64,000 bases of DNA from Schaalia sp. 19OD2882 (GCF_018986735.1 NZ_CP065521.1:62001-126000), one strand, 5' to 3'; positions 1-9,172 are shown, counted from the stretch's first letter. Translations and numbers: made by a program. The notes: generated from the sequence alone by a model not told the origin.

Positions 1-1
1 G

Positions 2-136
2 GAGCTGCTGCGCTGGTGGTCCAGTGACGAGGTCCGCGAGCTGGCCGAGGAGTACCAGGCCCAGCAGGCCGCATGGGAGGCGCAGGTGGCTGCCAAGCGC
101 GCCCGCAAGAGGAAGGGGTCGGCGGACCTGGCCTAG
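2..136 (+). CDS. C-terminal end of an unidentified protein (partial)
   Basis: The reading frame is open from base 2 to a TAG at 134-136, giving the last 44 residues of a protein that starts outside the window. The tail is Trp/Glu-rich and then strongly basic (KRARKRKG), which could be a charged or coiled-coil end, but I recognise no family. Its stop overlaps the stop of the convergent NYN gene by three bases. Codon use fits the surrounding high-GC coding DNA. Function is unknown. Confidence 0.55.
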   Translation, partial: ELLRWWSSDEVRELAEEYQAQQAAWEAQVAAKRARKRKGSADLA

Positions 137-765
137 GTGTAGTCGAATGGGTCAAGCGACGCTGTGAAATGCTCACGGAGCATGGATGTGGTCCAGATTC
201 TGGCCGCAGTCTTGATGTTGCCGTAGGTCCGTCGATCAGACCTGTCGTACCACTTCGCCGCCTCGATCTTCGCGGCATGCAGCGAGACTGCCTCGTCAAG
301 CGCAGGAGCAAGATCAGTGTCTCGCGATGCCAGGACCACCACATCGAATTGTCCTGAGCGTGCGAGCCTCATGAGGGCAAGGGCGCACATCACGTCAACT
401 CCCTTCTCCCTGCGGGAGGAACGAACAGGGGTCTTCACACCGTCGATCCAATCCCACCTGTACTTCAGAGGGCGGAGTGTGACTGCAACTGACCCAGAAT
501 GGCCCCGTTCCCATCGTGACTTCTGCTCGAGATTGCGCCGGTAAGCATCGGCGTCGTCGTCGCGAATGGGGAGGCCTCGATACACCTCAACGCGCGCAAC
601 GTCGACCTCATGGCAACCATCGGTGTTCCGGGCCTTGGCGAGCTGCTTCGCAAAGCGGAACGGCTCAATGAGCCCCTCCTCAAGTGGGCGACCCGGGAGG
701 AAGAGCTCTGAAGCGGTGAGATGCATGTTCTGGTAATCGATGACCACTGCCATACGCTCAACCAT
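133..765 (-). CDS. NYN-domain (PIN-like) putative ribonuclease
   Basis: The 210-residue product begins with VVIDYQNMH, the Asp-Asn signature of NYN/LabA-type PIN-fold nucleases. The later acidic elements EKGVDV (about residue 120) and VVVLASRDTDLAPAL (about 145-160) supply the other conserved Asp residues of the metal site. These domains usually cut or process RNA with a divalent metal, and many sit in defence or RNA-turnover contexts. The ATG has GGGAGC just upstream as a plausible ribosome binding site. The gene stands alone and converges on the partial gene at the window start. The family assignment is firm; the RNA target is unknown. Confidence 0.8.
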   Translation of the reverse strand: MVERMAVVIDYQNMHLTASELFLPGRPLEEGLIEPFRFAKQLAKARNTDGCHEVDVARVEVYRGLPIRDDDADAYRRNLEQKSRWERGHSGSVAVTLRPLKYRWDWIDGVKTPVRSSRREKGVDVMCALALMRLARSGQFDVVVLASRDTDLAPALDEAVSLHAAKIEAAKWYDRSDRRTYGNIKTAARIWTTSMLREHFTASLDPFDYT

Positions 766-926
766 GTGTTGCTCCCAAGTGAGACAAACCCCGCCAATCC
801 CGAAGGATGGCGGGGAGCTATGGCCCCACTCTAGCCCTTGGTTCCATGACTCGGCAATCCCAGCGTCGGGGATGCGGACACCCGACGCCGATGGATGCCA
901 GCCGCTCGCTCCCGGGCGACCTGCCG

Positions 927-1958
927 TCAGCCGAGCCCCTCGGAGGCCAGCCAGTCCTTGGCGATCTGGGAAGCGGGGGCGCCCTCGTCGACGGAGCGCC
1001 GGTTCATGGCGCGCAGATCCTGCGGGTCCAGGGCGGCAGAGACCCGGTTGATGACCGCCGCGGCTTCTGGTCCGACCCGCTGCGAGACCACCGGCACCAC
1101 GTGAGACGCCAGTAGCAGCCCCTGCGGGTCCTCCAGGGCGACCAGGTCCGGTGAGGAGAGCACCGGGTCCGCAGAGTAGATGTCGACCAGTTGGACCTGA
1201 CCGTCGCGCAGGGCCTTGACCGTCAGCGCTCCTCCGGAATCCTCGATGGGCGTGAAGGAGACATTCACCCCGTAGGTCTGGCGCAGACCCTTTGGGCCGT
1301 AGGGCCGCGTCTCCAGTTCGGAGTTGCCGCCCAGCACCACGGCGTCGACCTTCGCCAGGTCGGCAATGGTCCGCAGTCCGTGCTCATTGGCGAAGGAGGT
1401 GGTCACGACGTAGGTGTCCTGGTCGCTGGCGGCTGCCTGGTCCAGGACCCGAAGGCCTTGGGGCACGGCGGCAACGAGGGCGGCGTGCACGTCCTGACTG
1501 GTCCGAGCCGTCGCGCCGGGGTTGACGTACTGCAGCAGGTTCCCGGAGTACTCGGGCAGGACGTCGATCCTGCCGGCAGCCAGCTCCGGCATGTAGACCT
1601 CACGCTGGCCGATGCGCAGGTCCTTGCGGACCTCGTGTCCGGCGGCCTGAAGGGCTTGGGCGTAGACCTCGGCGATGATCTCATTGGAGTAGTAGTCCTG
1701 AGAGCCGACCACCAAGGGCCCGGTCTGGCCGGACTGGGCCACGCCGGAGGAGCCGAGGGCACCGGGGTCTGAGGACTCGGCGTCCCCTTCCAGTGTGGCG
1801 GCGGTTCCGCACGAGGCGAGGAGCAGCGAGGCTGCCAGGGCCCGGGCTGCCAGGGCGAAGCCGCTTCTGCGGCGTTTCCGGGTGGTGTCCGTGTGGTGGC
1901 TCGGACCCACGGGCGGTGCGTCCAGAATGTGCCTGCGGAGGTTCGTCGGTGTGCTCAT
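927..1958 (-). CDS. Glycine betaine/choline/proline-type ABC transporter substrate-binding lipoprotein
   Basis: The 343-residue protein has a twin-Arg-containing basic N-terminus, a hydrophobic segment and a lipobox (LLASC, about residue 50). Lipoprotein signal peptidase would therefore anchor it to the outer face of the membrane. The mature part matches the OpuAC/ProX family (about residues 80-340), including VLPEYSGNLLQY. It would deliver a quaternary amine or similar osmolyte to the permeases encoded upstream. The ATG at 1958 overlaps the preceding permease stop (TGATG) and has GAGGAG at a usable distance. A GTG at 1961 is the other candidate start. It is the last gene of a four-gene operon. 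The exact ligand cannot be read from sequence. Confidence 0.85.
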   Translation of the reverse strand: MSTPTNLRRHILDAPPVGPSHHTDTTRKRRRSGFALAARALAASLLLASCGTAATLEGDAESSDPGALGSSGVAQSGQTGPLVVGSQDYYSNEIIAEVYAQALQAAGHEVRKDLRIGQREVYMPELAAGRIDVLPEYSGNLLQYVNPGATARTSQDVHAALVAAVPQGLRVLDQAAASDQDTYVVTTSFANEHGLRTIADLAKVDAVVLGGNSELETRPYGPKGLRQTYGVNVSFTPIEDSGGALTVKALRDGQVQLVDIYSADPVLSSPDLVALEDPQGLLLASHVVPVVSQRVGPEAAAVINRVSAALDPQDLRAMNRRSVDEGAPASQIAKDWLASEGLG

Positions 1959-2659
1959 CACTGCTCCTCGGGTCCGATGCGGGTGGCGGGCGCGGGTGCC
2001 GGTTGGGGGTCGCCGGGCAGGAGGAGCCGGCCGGCTCCGAGGACCAGCAGGTCAAGGACGAGGGCGAGGGCGACCACCAGCAGGGCCCCGCCGATCATCT
2101 GGGCCCAGTCGCGGGTCTTGAGCCCGGCGAAGAGGAAGCGTCCCAGACCCGCGTCGGCCGTCCACGCGGCCAGGGTCGCCGTGGCCACCACTTGCAACAC
2201 GGTGGAGCGCAGCCCCTCGACCAACAGCCCGGTGGCATGGGGCAGTTCCACGCGAGTGAACACCTGCCATTCGGTCAGGCCAATTGCCCTGGCGGCATCC
2301 ACCGTCGTGCGGTCGGCGCTGGCCACACCCGCATGAGCAGCCGCAAGCATCGGCGGCACCGCCAGTACCAGCAGCGCCACGACGGGCCCACCAAGACCGA
2401 TGCCGAGCCACAGTGCAGCCAAAGTGACCAGTCCCAGAGTGGGCAGTGAACGCGCCGCACCCACACTGAAGGGGACCAGAAATGCGCCACGACCGGTGTG
2501 CCCGATGAGGGCGCCGACGGGTACGGCCACGGCAACCGCCACTGCGACCACTCCCGCCGTGACCAGGAGGTGTTCGAACAGGCGCGCCCAGATCCCGCCG
2601 TCCCCACCCCAATGCGAGGGGTCGGTCAACCAGGCGAGTGCGGCGATGAGAAGACTCAT
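1958..2659 (-). CDS. Osmolyte-type ABC transporter permease (second)
   Basis: The 233-residue protein is an integral membrane permease of the ProW/OpuCB-OpuCD family. It has about six hydrophobic segments and the EAA-type cytoplasmic loop near residues 135-160 (ASADRTTVDAARAIGLTEWQ). It pairs with the permease encoded just upstream to form the membrane channel of the importer. The start is ATG at 2659, overlapping the previous gene by four bases, while its own stop overlaps the binding-protein start, so the operon is translationally coupled. A much longer open frame continues upstream in the same phase but runs through the other permease gene and is not real. Confidence 0.85.
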   Translation of the reverse strand: MSLLIAALAWLTDPSHWGGDGGIWARLFEHLLVTAGVVAVAVAVAVPVGALIGHTGRGAFLVPFSVGAARSLPTLGLVTLAALWLGIGLGGPVVALLVLAVPPMLAAAHAGVASADRTTVDAARAIGLTEWQVFTRVELPHATGLLVEGLRSTVLQVVATATLAAWTADAGLGRFLFAGLKTRDWAQMIGGALLVVALALVLDLLVLGAGRLLLPGDPQPAPAPATRIGPEEQ

Positions 2660-3306
2660 GCGGCGCCTCCTGTCCCGGCCCGCCGCCACGGGGTGAGCAT
2701 GCGCGTGAGGCCCACGATCGTCAGGTCCAGGACGAGGGCAAGACCCAGGGTGAGAAGTACTCCGGCGATGATCTCCACGATGATGCCTCGTTGGAATCCG
2801 TCGGTGAAGAGTGTGCCCAGTGACCGCACCCCGACCACGGCTCCGACTGTCACCAAGGAGATCGTGGAGGCGGCGACCACCCGAAGGCCGGACATGACCA
2901 CTGGGAGGGCGAGGGGCAACTCGATGGTGCCGAAACGCCTGAAATGACCCATGCCCATGGCGTCGGCGCTGGCCAGCGCATCTGAGGGCAGGTCTGAGAA
3001 GGCCCTGGCACACTGGCCCACCAGGATCGCGACCCCGTACAGGGTCAGCACGACGACCATGTTCACGGCAGAACGCAGGCCGGTGCCCAGGACGACCGGC
3101 ACCATGATGAGCAGGGGCAGGGAGGGGATCGCGTAGACCAGTGCCAGGCCGGACAGCAGGGGCCGGCCGAGCCTTGGCCGGGCGTGTGCCAGTCGGCCCA
3201 AGGGGATCGACAGGACGAGGCTGGCCACCACCGCCGGCACGGCCAGCGCCACGTGGGTCAGGGTCAGGTCCCAGATGGTCCCCAGGTTCTCGGCCAGCCA
3301 GTTCAC
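2656..3306 (-). CDS. Osmolyte-type ABC transporter permease (first)
   Basis: The 216-residue protein is a second ProW/OpuC-type permease with five to six membrane segments and the coupling-loop motif around residues 110-135 (SDALASADAMGMGHFRRFGTIELP). It would contact the ATPase encoded upstream. The start is a GTG at 3306 in a GTGA overlap with the ATPase stop, and its stop overlaps the next permease start by four bases. Two separate permease genes between an ATPase and a binding protein is the arrangement of OpuC-like and choline-type systems, not ProVWX with one permease. Confidence 0.85.
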   Translation of the reverse strand: MNWLAENLGTIWDLTLTHVALAVPAVVASLVLSIPLGRLAHARPRLGRPLLSGLALVYAIPSLPLLIMVPVVLGTGLRSAVNMVVVLTLYGVAILVGQCARAFSDLPSDALASADAMGMGHFRRFGTIELPLALPVVMSGLRVVAASTISLVTVGAVVGVRSLGTLFTDGFQRGIIVEIIAGVLLTLGLALVLDLTIVGLTRMLTPWRRAGTGGAA

Positions 3307-4130
3307 GGCAGTCTTCCTGCCTCGTCCAATGTGCCCAGAGGTCGGCCCGTCGCATCGACGACCAGACGCTGACCATTGCGGTCAACGGTGGTCAGCGTAC
3401 GTCTGGCGGCCGAAGCGCCGACGAAGTCCGCGACGAAGTCGTCTGCCGGGTCTGAAAGGAGCTGCCCGGGAGTGCCCACCTGCGCGATCGTCCCGCCGCT
3501 GCGCATGACGACCACCTCGTCGCCCAGCAGGAAGGCCTCGTCGACGTCGTGGGTGACGAAGAGGATCGTGGTGCCCAGGCGCTGCTGCAGGTCGCGCAAT
3601 TCCATCTGCAGGTCGGAGCGCACCAGGGGGTCGAGGGCGCCGAAGGGCTCGTCCATGAGGAGCAGTCGCGGTTCGTTGGCCAGTGCCCGTGCGACCCCGA
3701 CCCGTTGTCGTTGGCCGCCGGAGAGTTGGGCGGGGAAGCGTGTGGCGAGGTCGCGCTCCAGCCCGACCAGGTCCAGGAGCTCCAGTGCGCGCTCGCGGGC
3801 GCGGGCCCTGGGCACCCCGTCGAGGATCGGCACCGTCGTGATGTTGTCGAGGACCCGCTGGTGGGGGAAGAGGCCTCCTTCTTGCAGGACGTAGCCGATG
3901 GAGCGACGCAGGCGCACCGGGTCGGCCCGGGCCACGTCCTGTCCGTCGACCAGGACCCGGCCCGAGGTCGGGGTCACCATCCGGTTGACCATGCGCATGA
4001 GGGTCGTCTTGCCGGATCCGGAGGTTCCCAGCAGAACAGTCGTCGAACCTCCTGGCACCTCCAGGCCGACCCCGTCGACGGCCACGGTCCCGTCCGGCCA
4101 GACCTTGCGGACGTCCTCGAAGGTGATCAT
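3303..4130 (-). CDS. Osmolyte-type ABC transporter ATP-binding protein
   Basis: The 275-residue ATPase has a Walker A GTSGSGKTT (about residues 35-43), the signature LSGGQRQRVGVARAL (about 135-150), Walker B LLLMDEPFGALD (about 155-166) and the switch His in FVTHD. It belongs to the quaternary-amine (ProV/OpuCA) uptake ATPases but lacks the C-terminal CBS pair found in many of them, ending about residue 275. That may mean ionic-strength sensing through CBS domains is absent here. It is the first gene of the four-gene importer operon, starting with ATG at 4130. Confidence 0.85.
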   Translation of the reverse strand: MITFEDVRKVWPDGTVAVDGVGLEVPGGSTTVLLGTSGSGKTTLMRMVNRMVTPTSGRVLVDGQDVARADPVRLRRSIGYVLQEGGLFPHQRVLDNITTVPILDGVPRARARERALELLDLVGLERDLATRFPAQLSGGQRQRVGVARALANEPRLLLMDEPFGALDPLVRSDLQMELRDLQQRLGTTILFVTHDVDEAFLLGDEVVVMRSGGTIAQVGTPGQLLSDPADDFVADFVGASAARRTLTTVDRNGQRLVVDATGRPLGTLDEAGRLP

Positions 4131-4327
4131 GCGCGGGCCCCGTTCCGGTCGAGGTCGCCGTGGTCCCTCCGACCTGTCCTGGCGCCGCCCTCGTCCTCGT
4201 GGAGGAGGCGGACGACCTTCTTTCCTGGAACGGGCTGCGGGACGGGGAGGTGACGGACCTCCAGTGCTTCGGGCCCGCCGGGCCCTTGGAGGACCACGGC
4301 GCGCATGGTACTGGGTGGCGTCTTCAT
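4127..4327 (-). pseudogene. Truncated N-terminus of a quinone oxidoreductase (zinc-type alcohol dehydrogenase family)
   Basis: From an ATG at 4306 this 66-codon frame reads like the first 30-odd residues of NADPH:quinone oxidoreductases (MRAVVLQGPGGPEALEVR, then PVPQPVPGKKVVRLL). After that the similarity stops in Arg/Gly/Asp-rich sequence, and the frame ends overlapping the downstream ATPase start by four bases. The catalytic and nucleotide-binding parts are missing, so it cannot be an enzyme. A TTGACC element lies just upstream, near 4350, so the remnant probably sits in the transcribed leader of the osmolyte importer operon. It may now act only as leader DNA or as a coupled short ORF. Confidence 0.6.
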
Positions 4328-4500
4328 CTACTTCACGTTACATGTCGGTCAAGGACATGGAAAGTGCAGGGATGTGTACGCAGGTCTGAAGGTTGCCGGT
4401 GTCGTGTCGTCGCCCTCGTCCCCTCCGTGGGCACCCCGGGCGTGCCCGCAGAGGCGCCCCTATCCTTGACGTGATGATCACCCGGCCAGCAGGAGCGCCC

Positions 4501-5970
4501 ATGACCACCTTCACCCCCGCCATCGCCTCGGCCGACATCGGTGTCTACGGCTTGGGCGTCATGGGCGCGAACCTCGCCCGCAATCTCGCGCGCAACGGCT
4601 ACCGCACCGCGGTGTTCAACCGGACCCTGGCGCGCACCGAGAGGCTCATCGCCTCCCACGGTGACGGCACGGAGGGCCACTTCGTCCCGGCCGAGACCCT
4701 GCAGGACTTCGTCTCCTCGCTGTCCACCCCGCGTGTGGCCATCATCATGGTCCAGGCGGGAGAGGCCACCGATGCCGCCATGGAACAGTTGGCGGCCCTC
4801 ATGGAGCGCGGCGACATCATCGTCGACTGCGGGAACTCCCTGTTCACCGACACCATCCGCCGCGAGAAGTGGGCCAGCGAACGCGGAGTGCACTTCGTGG
4901 GTGCGGGCGTGTCCGGCGGAGAGGAAGGGGCCCTGTGGGGCCCGTCCATCATGCCGGGCGGCACCGTGGCCTCCTACGACCGCCTGGGCCCCATGTTCGA
5001 GACGATCTCCGCCCACCACGACGGGGAGCCCTGCTGCACGCACGTCGGCGCCGACGGTGCCGGACACTTCGTCAAGATGGTCCACAACGGCATCGAGTAC
5101 GCCGACATGCAGGTCATCGCCGAGGCCTACGACCTGCTGCGAAAGGGGCTGGGCAGTGCTCCGGAGGACCTGGCCGAGATCTTCGCCTCCTGGAACGAGG
5201 GCGAGCTGGGCAGCTACCTCATCGAGATCACCGCAGAGGTCCTGCGCCACAAGGATGCGGCCACAGGCGCCCCGCTGGTGGACCTGGTCGTGGACCGTTC
5301 GGGCCAGAAGGGCACCGGCAAGTGGACGGTGCAGACCGCATTGGACTTGGCCGTGCCCGTCACCGGCATCGCCGAAGCCACCTTCGCGCGCGGCGCCTCC
5401 GACTCGATGCCCCAGCGTGAGGCCGCCCGCGCCTTGGCGGGCTCCGACGTCGACCTGGTCGTGACCGAGGGTGAGCGCGACTCCTTCGTCGAGGACGTCC
5501 GCCAAGCGCTGTTCGCCTCGAAGATCATCGCCTACTCGCAGGGCTTCGACCTCATCACCGCAGGCGCCGCCGAACACGGGTGGGTCATCGACAGGGGGGC
5601 CCTGGCCGCCATCTGGCGTGAAGGGTGCATCATTCGCGCCGCCTTCCTTGACGACATCACCCGCGCCTACCGCGAGAACCCGGAACTGCCGCTGCTCCTG
5701 GCCGCAGAGCCCTTCGCCTCACGCATCCGCCAGTGCGTACCGGCCCTGCGTCGAGTGGTGGCCCGGGCGGCGATGGCGGGCGTGCCCGTCCCGGTCTTCG
5801 CCTCCTCCCTGTCCTACTTCGACACCATCCGCGCCGAGCGACTGCCTGCCGCCCTCATCCAGGGGCAGCGGGACTACTTCGGTTCGCACACCTACGCGCG
5901 CGTCGACAAGCCCGGCGTCTTCCACACCCTGTGGGCCGCCGCCGGACGGCCCGAGGAGCAGTGGAGCTGA
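4501..5970 (+). CDS. gnd: 6-phosphogluconate dehydrogenase, decarboxylating
   Basis: The 489-residue enzyme oxidises 6-phosphogluconate to ribulose 5-phosphate with CO2 release, making NADPH in the oxidative pentose phosphate pathway. It shows the N-terminal Rossmann GLGVMGANLARNLARNG (about residues 17-33), the substrate loop GAGVSGGEEGALWGPSIMPGG (about 135-155), the catalytic KMVHNGIEY (about 196-204) and DRSGQKGTGKWT (about 262-273). The length matches the long bacterial/eukaryotic form. ATG 4501 is preferred because CAGGAG precedes it at good spacing; an in-frame ATG at 4474 has no such site. It is a single-gene unit and feeds ribulose 5-phosphate to the pentose steps encoded later in the window. 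Confidence 0.95.
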   Translation: MTTFTPAIASADIGVYGLGVMGANLARNLARNGYRTAVFNRTLARTERLIASHGDGTEGHFVPAETLQDFVSSLSTPRVAIIMVQAGEATDAAMEQLAALMERGDIIVDCGNSLFTDTIRREKWASERGVHFVGAGVSGGEEGALWGPSIMPGGTVASYDRLGPMFETISAHHDGEPCCTHVGADGAGHFVKMVHNGIEYADMQVIAEAYDLLRKGLGSAPEDLAEIFASWNEGELGSYLIEITAEVLRHKDAATGAPLVDLVVDRSGQKGTGKWTVQTALDLAVPVTGIAEATFARGASDSMPQREAARALAGSDVDLVVTEGERDSFVEDVRQALFASKIIAYSQGFDLITAGAAEHGWVIDRGALAAIWREGCIIRAAFLDDITRAYRENPELPLLLAAEPFASRIRQCVPALRRVVARAAMAGVPVPVFASSLSYFDTIRAERLPAALIQGQRDYFGSHTYARVDKPGVFHTLWAAAGRPEEQWS

Positions 5971-6273
5971 CCGCCTCCACCTGCCGGCCGCGCCCGCTCC
6001 GGACGAAATTGTCGGGGGCGGCCCCGTCAAGTGGACTGTCTCACCCTTGGACGTCCATCCCGCCCGCACCGCATCCGACCGGAGTGGCCCGCCCTCGCCG
6101 CCCTGTGACCGGTGGGGACACGCCGGGCACCCTGGTGGGACGTCCCTCCGCAGTGGTGTGACCGGGTGCACGGGAGGGCAGGCGTGTGACAAGGACGGGG
6201 CGCACCGTCCCAGCCGGTCCACAGGTCCACGTTCTAGGGTGGGGTCAGTGACCTGAAGAGGAAGGTGCGACAC
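5971..6273. other. Intergenic spacer between gnd and the penicillin-binding protein gene
   Basis: These 303 bases contain no convincing gene. The GC-rich sequence includes short imperfect repeats around 6115-6145 but no T-tract terminator. The promoter for the penicillin-binding protein should lie near its end; the only suggestive element is TTCTAGGGT near 6232-6240, without a clear -35 box. Confidence 0.4.
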
Positions 6274-8592
6274 GTGGCACGAAATGGCGACCGACGGGAC
6301 TGGGACGACATCATCGGCTCACCCTCTCCTTCGTCACGCCCACAGCCGCCCTCCCGTGCGGAGGCTGCGCGACGACGGGCTGGCAGCGGTGCAGGGGGAG
6401 GTGTGCCCGCGGCTCCCGCACGCCGTTCGGTGCGCGGCGCCTCCGAGCCGGCCGGCGCCTCAGGTGCCCGGTCGGTGCGCGCACACGCCTCCGCTGCGAG
6501 CGGCCGAGGCGGACCGGGGCGCAAACGCTCATGGCCCAAGCGCATCGGGCTGGCCTTCGTCTTCACCTTCCTGGGCGTGGTCATCGCGGGCTCGGCGGCG
6601 TTCCTGTACCTGTACGCGCAGGCCAAGGTGCCCGTACCCGACGAGTTCGCCCTGGCGCAGACGACCACCGTCTACTACGCGGACGGCACGACCCGCATGG
6701 GGTCACTGTCCGAGGTCAACAGGACGATCATCGACGGATCGACCCTGCCGGACCACGTGTCCAAGGCTGTCGTGGCCTCCGAGGACCGGACCTTCTACAC
6801 GAACTCCGGAGTCGACTTCAAGGGAATTCTGCGCGCCCTGTGGACCAACATCACCCAAGGCACCCGTCACGGTGCTTCGACGCTGACCATGCAGTACGTC
6901 GAGCGCTACTACGTGGGCGACACCTTCAGCTACATGGGCAAGATCAAGGAAGCCATCCTGGCGATCAAGATCAGCCGCGAGCAGGACAAGGACCAGATCC
7001 TCGCCAACTACCTCAACACCATCTACTTCGGTCGCGGCGCATACGGCATCGAGGCCGCCGCGAAGGCCTACTTCGGCAAGCCCGCCGCACAGCTGTCCCT
7101 GTCCGAGGCGGCAATGATCGCCGGCATCATTCCGGCGCCTTCCGCGTGGGACCCGGCAGTGGACCCGGAGATGGCCAAGGAGCGGTGGCAGCGAGTCCTG
7201 GACATCATGGTCGAGGACGGGTGGATCTCGCAGAAGGACGCCGCAGCCCAGACCTTCCCGACGACCGTCGACCCGGCGACGCTGACACTCATGGACTTCT
7301 CCGGCGCGAACGGGTACCTGCTGCAGCAGGTGCGTTCCGAGCTCATCGCCTCAGGAGCCTTCACCGACGACCAGATCGACACCGGCGGACTCAAGATCAT
7401 CTCGACCATCGACAAGGCCCGGCAGGAAGCCGCCGTGGCCGCCGCGAACTCCATGACACAGGTCGAAGGCTGGGACCCGAACACCATGCACACGGCCATC
7501 ACCTCCGTGAACCCCGCCAATGGGGAGATCGTCGCCGAATTCGGCGGTGTCGACTTCCAGAAGCGCCAGCAGAACGCGGCCACCCAGGACATCTCCCAAG
7601 CGGGGTCGACCTTCAAGCTGTTCACGCTGCTCGCCAACGCCGAACAGGGCGGCTCCATCTACAAGACCTATGACGGCAACTCGCCCATGCACCTGCCCGG
7701 CGACGGCGGCACCATCCAGAACGACGGCGGCTACTCCTGGGGACGCATCGACCTGGTCGACGCCATGAAGTACTCGGTGAACACCGCCTTCGTGGAACTC
7801 AACCAGGAGATCGGTTCGGAGGCCACGAAGAAGGCGGCGATCGCCGCCGGCATCCCCGAGGACACGTTGGGCCTGGACGACACCATCGGCAACGTCTTGG
7901 GCACGGCGGCCCCTCACAATGTGGACCTGGCCGCAGCTTTCGCCACCGTGGCCGCCGGTGGACAGCGCACCACCCCCCACATCGTGCGTGAGGTCATCGG
8001 TCCTGACGGCTCGAAGGTCTTCGCGGCGACGACCACTCCGACGCAGGCGTTCACACCCGAGGTCGTCTCCATGGTCATGCCCGCCCTGGAGGCCGTGACC
8101 AAGGCCGGGGGCACGGCTGAGGAGCTCGCGGACTTCCCCTTCTCCACCGGCGGCAAGACGGGCACGTCCTCGGAACAGATCTCCGCCCAGTTCGTCGGCT
8201 TCGTGCCGGAACTGTCCACCGCAGTGTCCATGTACCAGAACGACGCCCAGGGAAACCCCGTGCCGCTGACGAACATCGGCGGCATGGACCAGTTCCACGG
8301 CGGTGACTGGCCGGTGGACGTGTGGATGTCGTACATGGGGGCGATCGAAGGTTCACTGTCGGTGACGGACTTCAGCTGGTACGTCGAGGTCGAGCAGGAG
8401 CGCCCGGCCCCTCAGTCCGACCGTCCGCAGTCGGCCCCGCAGACCCAGCCCGCCCCCACCCAGCCGACCCAGCCCGCCCCGGCGCAGCCGGCCCCGCAAC
8501 CGGCGCCGACTCCCGACCCCGGCCAGTCGAGTGGGCCCACCGTGCCAGAGCCGAGCGAACCGGAGGACCCGAGCCAGAGCGCCAACCGCTGA
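6274..8592 (+). CDS. Bifunctional class A penicillin-binding protein (peptidoglycan glycosyltransferase/transpeptidase)
   Basis: The 772-residue protein builds and cross-links peptidoglycan on the outer face of the membrane. It has a basic, disordered cytoplasmic N-terminus (about 1-90) and one membrane helix (about 91-113). A GT51 domain follows with the catalytic Glu at EDRTF (E170) and GASTLTMQYVERYY. The transpeptidase has S445-TFK, S501-VN and K628-TGT. A Pro/Gln/Ala-rich tail of about 60 residues ends the protein. All catalytic motifs are present. The GTG at 6274 is preferred over GTG 6265 because GGAAGG (6259-6264) then sits nine bases away. A strong hairpin follows the gene. Confidence 0.93.
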   Translation: MARNGDRRDWDDIIGSPSPSSRPQPPSRAEAARRRAGSGAGGGVPAAPARRSVRGASEPAGASGARSVRAHASAASGRGGPGRKRSWPKRIGLAFVFTFLGVVIAGSAAFLYLYAQAKVPVPDEFALAQTTTVYYADGTTRMGSLSEVNRTIIDGSTLPDHVSKAVVASEDRTFYTNSGVDFKGILRALWTNITQGTRHGASTLTMQYVERYYVGDTFSYMGKIKEAILAIKISREQDKDQILANYLNTIYFGRGAYGIEAAAKAYFGKPAAQLSLSEAAMIAGIIPAPSAWDPAVDPEMAKERWQRVLDIMVEDGWISQKDAAAQTFPTTVDPATLTLMDFSGANGYLLQQVRSELIASGAFTDDQIDTGGLKIISTIDKARQEAAVAAANSMTQVEGWDPNTMHTAITSVNPANGEIVAEFGGVDFQKRQQNAATQDISQAGSTFKLFTLLANAEQGGSIYKTYDGNSPMHLPGDGGTIQNDGGYSWGRIDLVDAMKYSVNTAFVELNQEIGSEATKKAAIAAGIPEDTLGLDDTIGNVLGTAAPHNVDLAAAFATVAAGGQRTTPHIVREVIGPDGSKVFAATTTPTQAFTPEVVSMVMPALEAVTKAGGTAEELADFPFSTGGKTGTSSEQISAQFVGFVPELSTAVSMYQNDAQGNPVPLTNIGGMDQFHGGDWPVDVWMSYMGAIEGSLSVTDFSWYVEVEQERPAPQSDRPQSAPQTQPAPTQPTQPAPAQPAPQPAPTPDPGQSSGPTVPEPSEPEDPSQSANR

Positions 8593-8626
8593 GTGCGGCG
8601 CAGGAGCGCTCTCCTGACACGACGAA

Positions 8627-8658
8627 GGCGGGCGGCCCCCGAATGGGGGCCGCCCGCC
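8627..8658. terminator. Strong hairpin between convergent genes
   Basis: A perfect 14-bp GC-rich stem (GGCGGGCGGCCCCC with its complement) closes on the loop GAAT. The outer GACGAA/TTCGTC flanks can extend the pairing. It lies between the penicillin-binding protein gene and the convergent rplI gene, so it probably stops transcription from both sides. It lacks a long T-run, as is usual for actinobacterial terminators. Confidence 0.8.
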
Positions 8659-8680
8659 GTGTTCGTCAGAACTCAGAGGC

Positions 8681-9145
8681 TCACTTGGAAGCCTTGGCGG
8701 CCACGACGCGCACCTTGAGGTTCGCGGAAACCTCGGAGTGCAGGTTCACGAGGACCGTGTACTCGCCGACGGACTTGATCGGGGCGGCGATGACCACACG
8801 GCGGCGGTCGATCGTCTGACCCAGTTCGGCCTTGACGGCATCGGCGATCCGCGCGGAGGAGACGGCACCGAAGAGGTTGCCGGCCGCGCCGACCTTGCCG
8901 GAGACGGTGACGATCTGACCCTGCAGGGCGTCACGCACGGCGCGGGCGTCGTCCAGGGAGGCGATCTGACGCTTGCGGCGCGCAGCGGCCATCTGGTCGA
9001 TCTGCTTCTGGGCTCCTGGGGTCCAACGGGCCGCCAGGCCGCGAGGAACCAGGTAGTTGCGGGCGTAACCGTCCTTGACCTCGACGACCTCGCCGGCAGC
9101 ACCGAGGTGCTCGACGTCGTGGGTGAGGATGAGCTTGGTAGCCAT
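8681..9145 (-). CDS. rplI: 50S ribosomal protein L9
   Basis: The 154-residue protein matches L9 from end to end. The N-terminal rRNA-binding domain has MATKLILTHDVEHLGAAGEV and the conserved VKDGYARNYLVPRGLA (about 23-38). A long connecting helix (about 41-80) and the C-terminal domain (about 85-150) follow. L9 binds 23S rRNA near the L1 stalk. It starts with ATG behind AAGGAAGG and is the last gene of the rpsF-ssb-rpsR-rplI operon. Confidence 0.97.
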   Translation of the reverse strand: MATKLILTHDVEHLGAAGEVVEVKDGYARNYLVPRGLAARWTPGAQKQIDQMAAARRKRQIASLDDARAVRDALQGQIVTVSGKVGAAGNLFGAVSSARIADAVKAELGQTIDRRRVVIAAPIKSVGEYTVLVNLHSEVSANLKVRVVAAKASK

Positions 9146-9172
9146 GGTGTTCCTTCCTTTCCCTCGCGTCGA

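Noticed and set aside
3303..4130. Frameshift loss of CBS domains in the osmolyte ATPase
   Set aside because: The frame ends cleanly in a four-base overlap with the permease start, and other families of this type naturally lack CBS domains.
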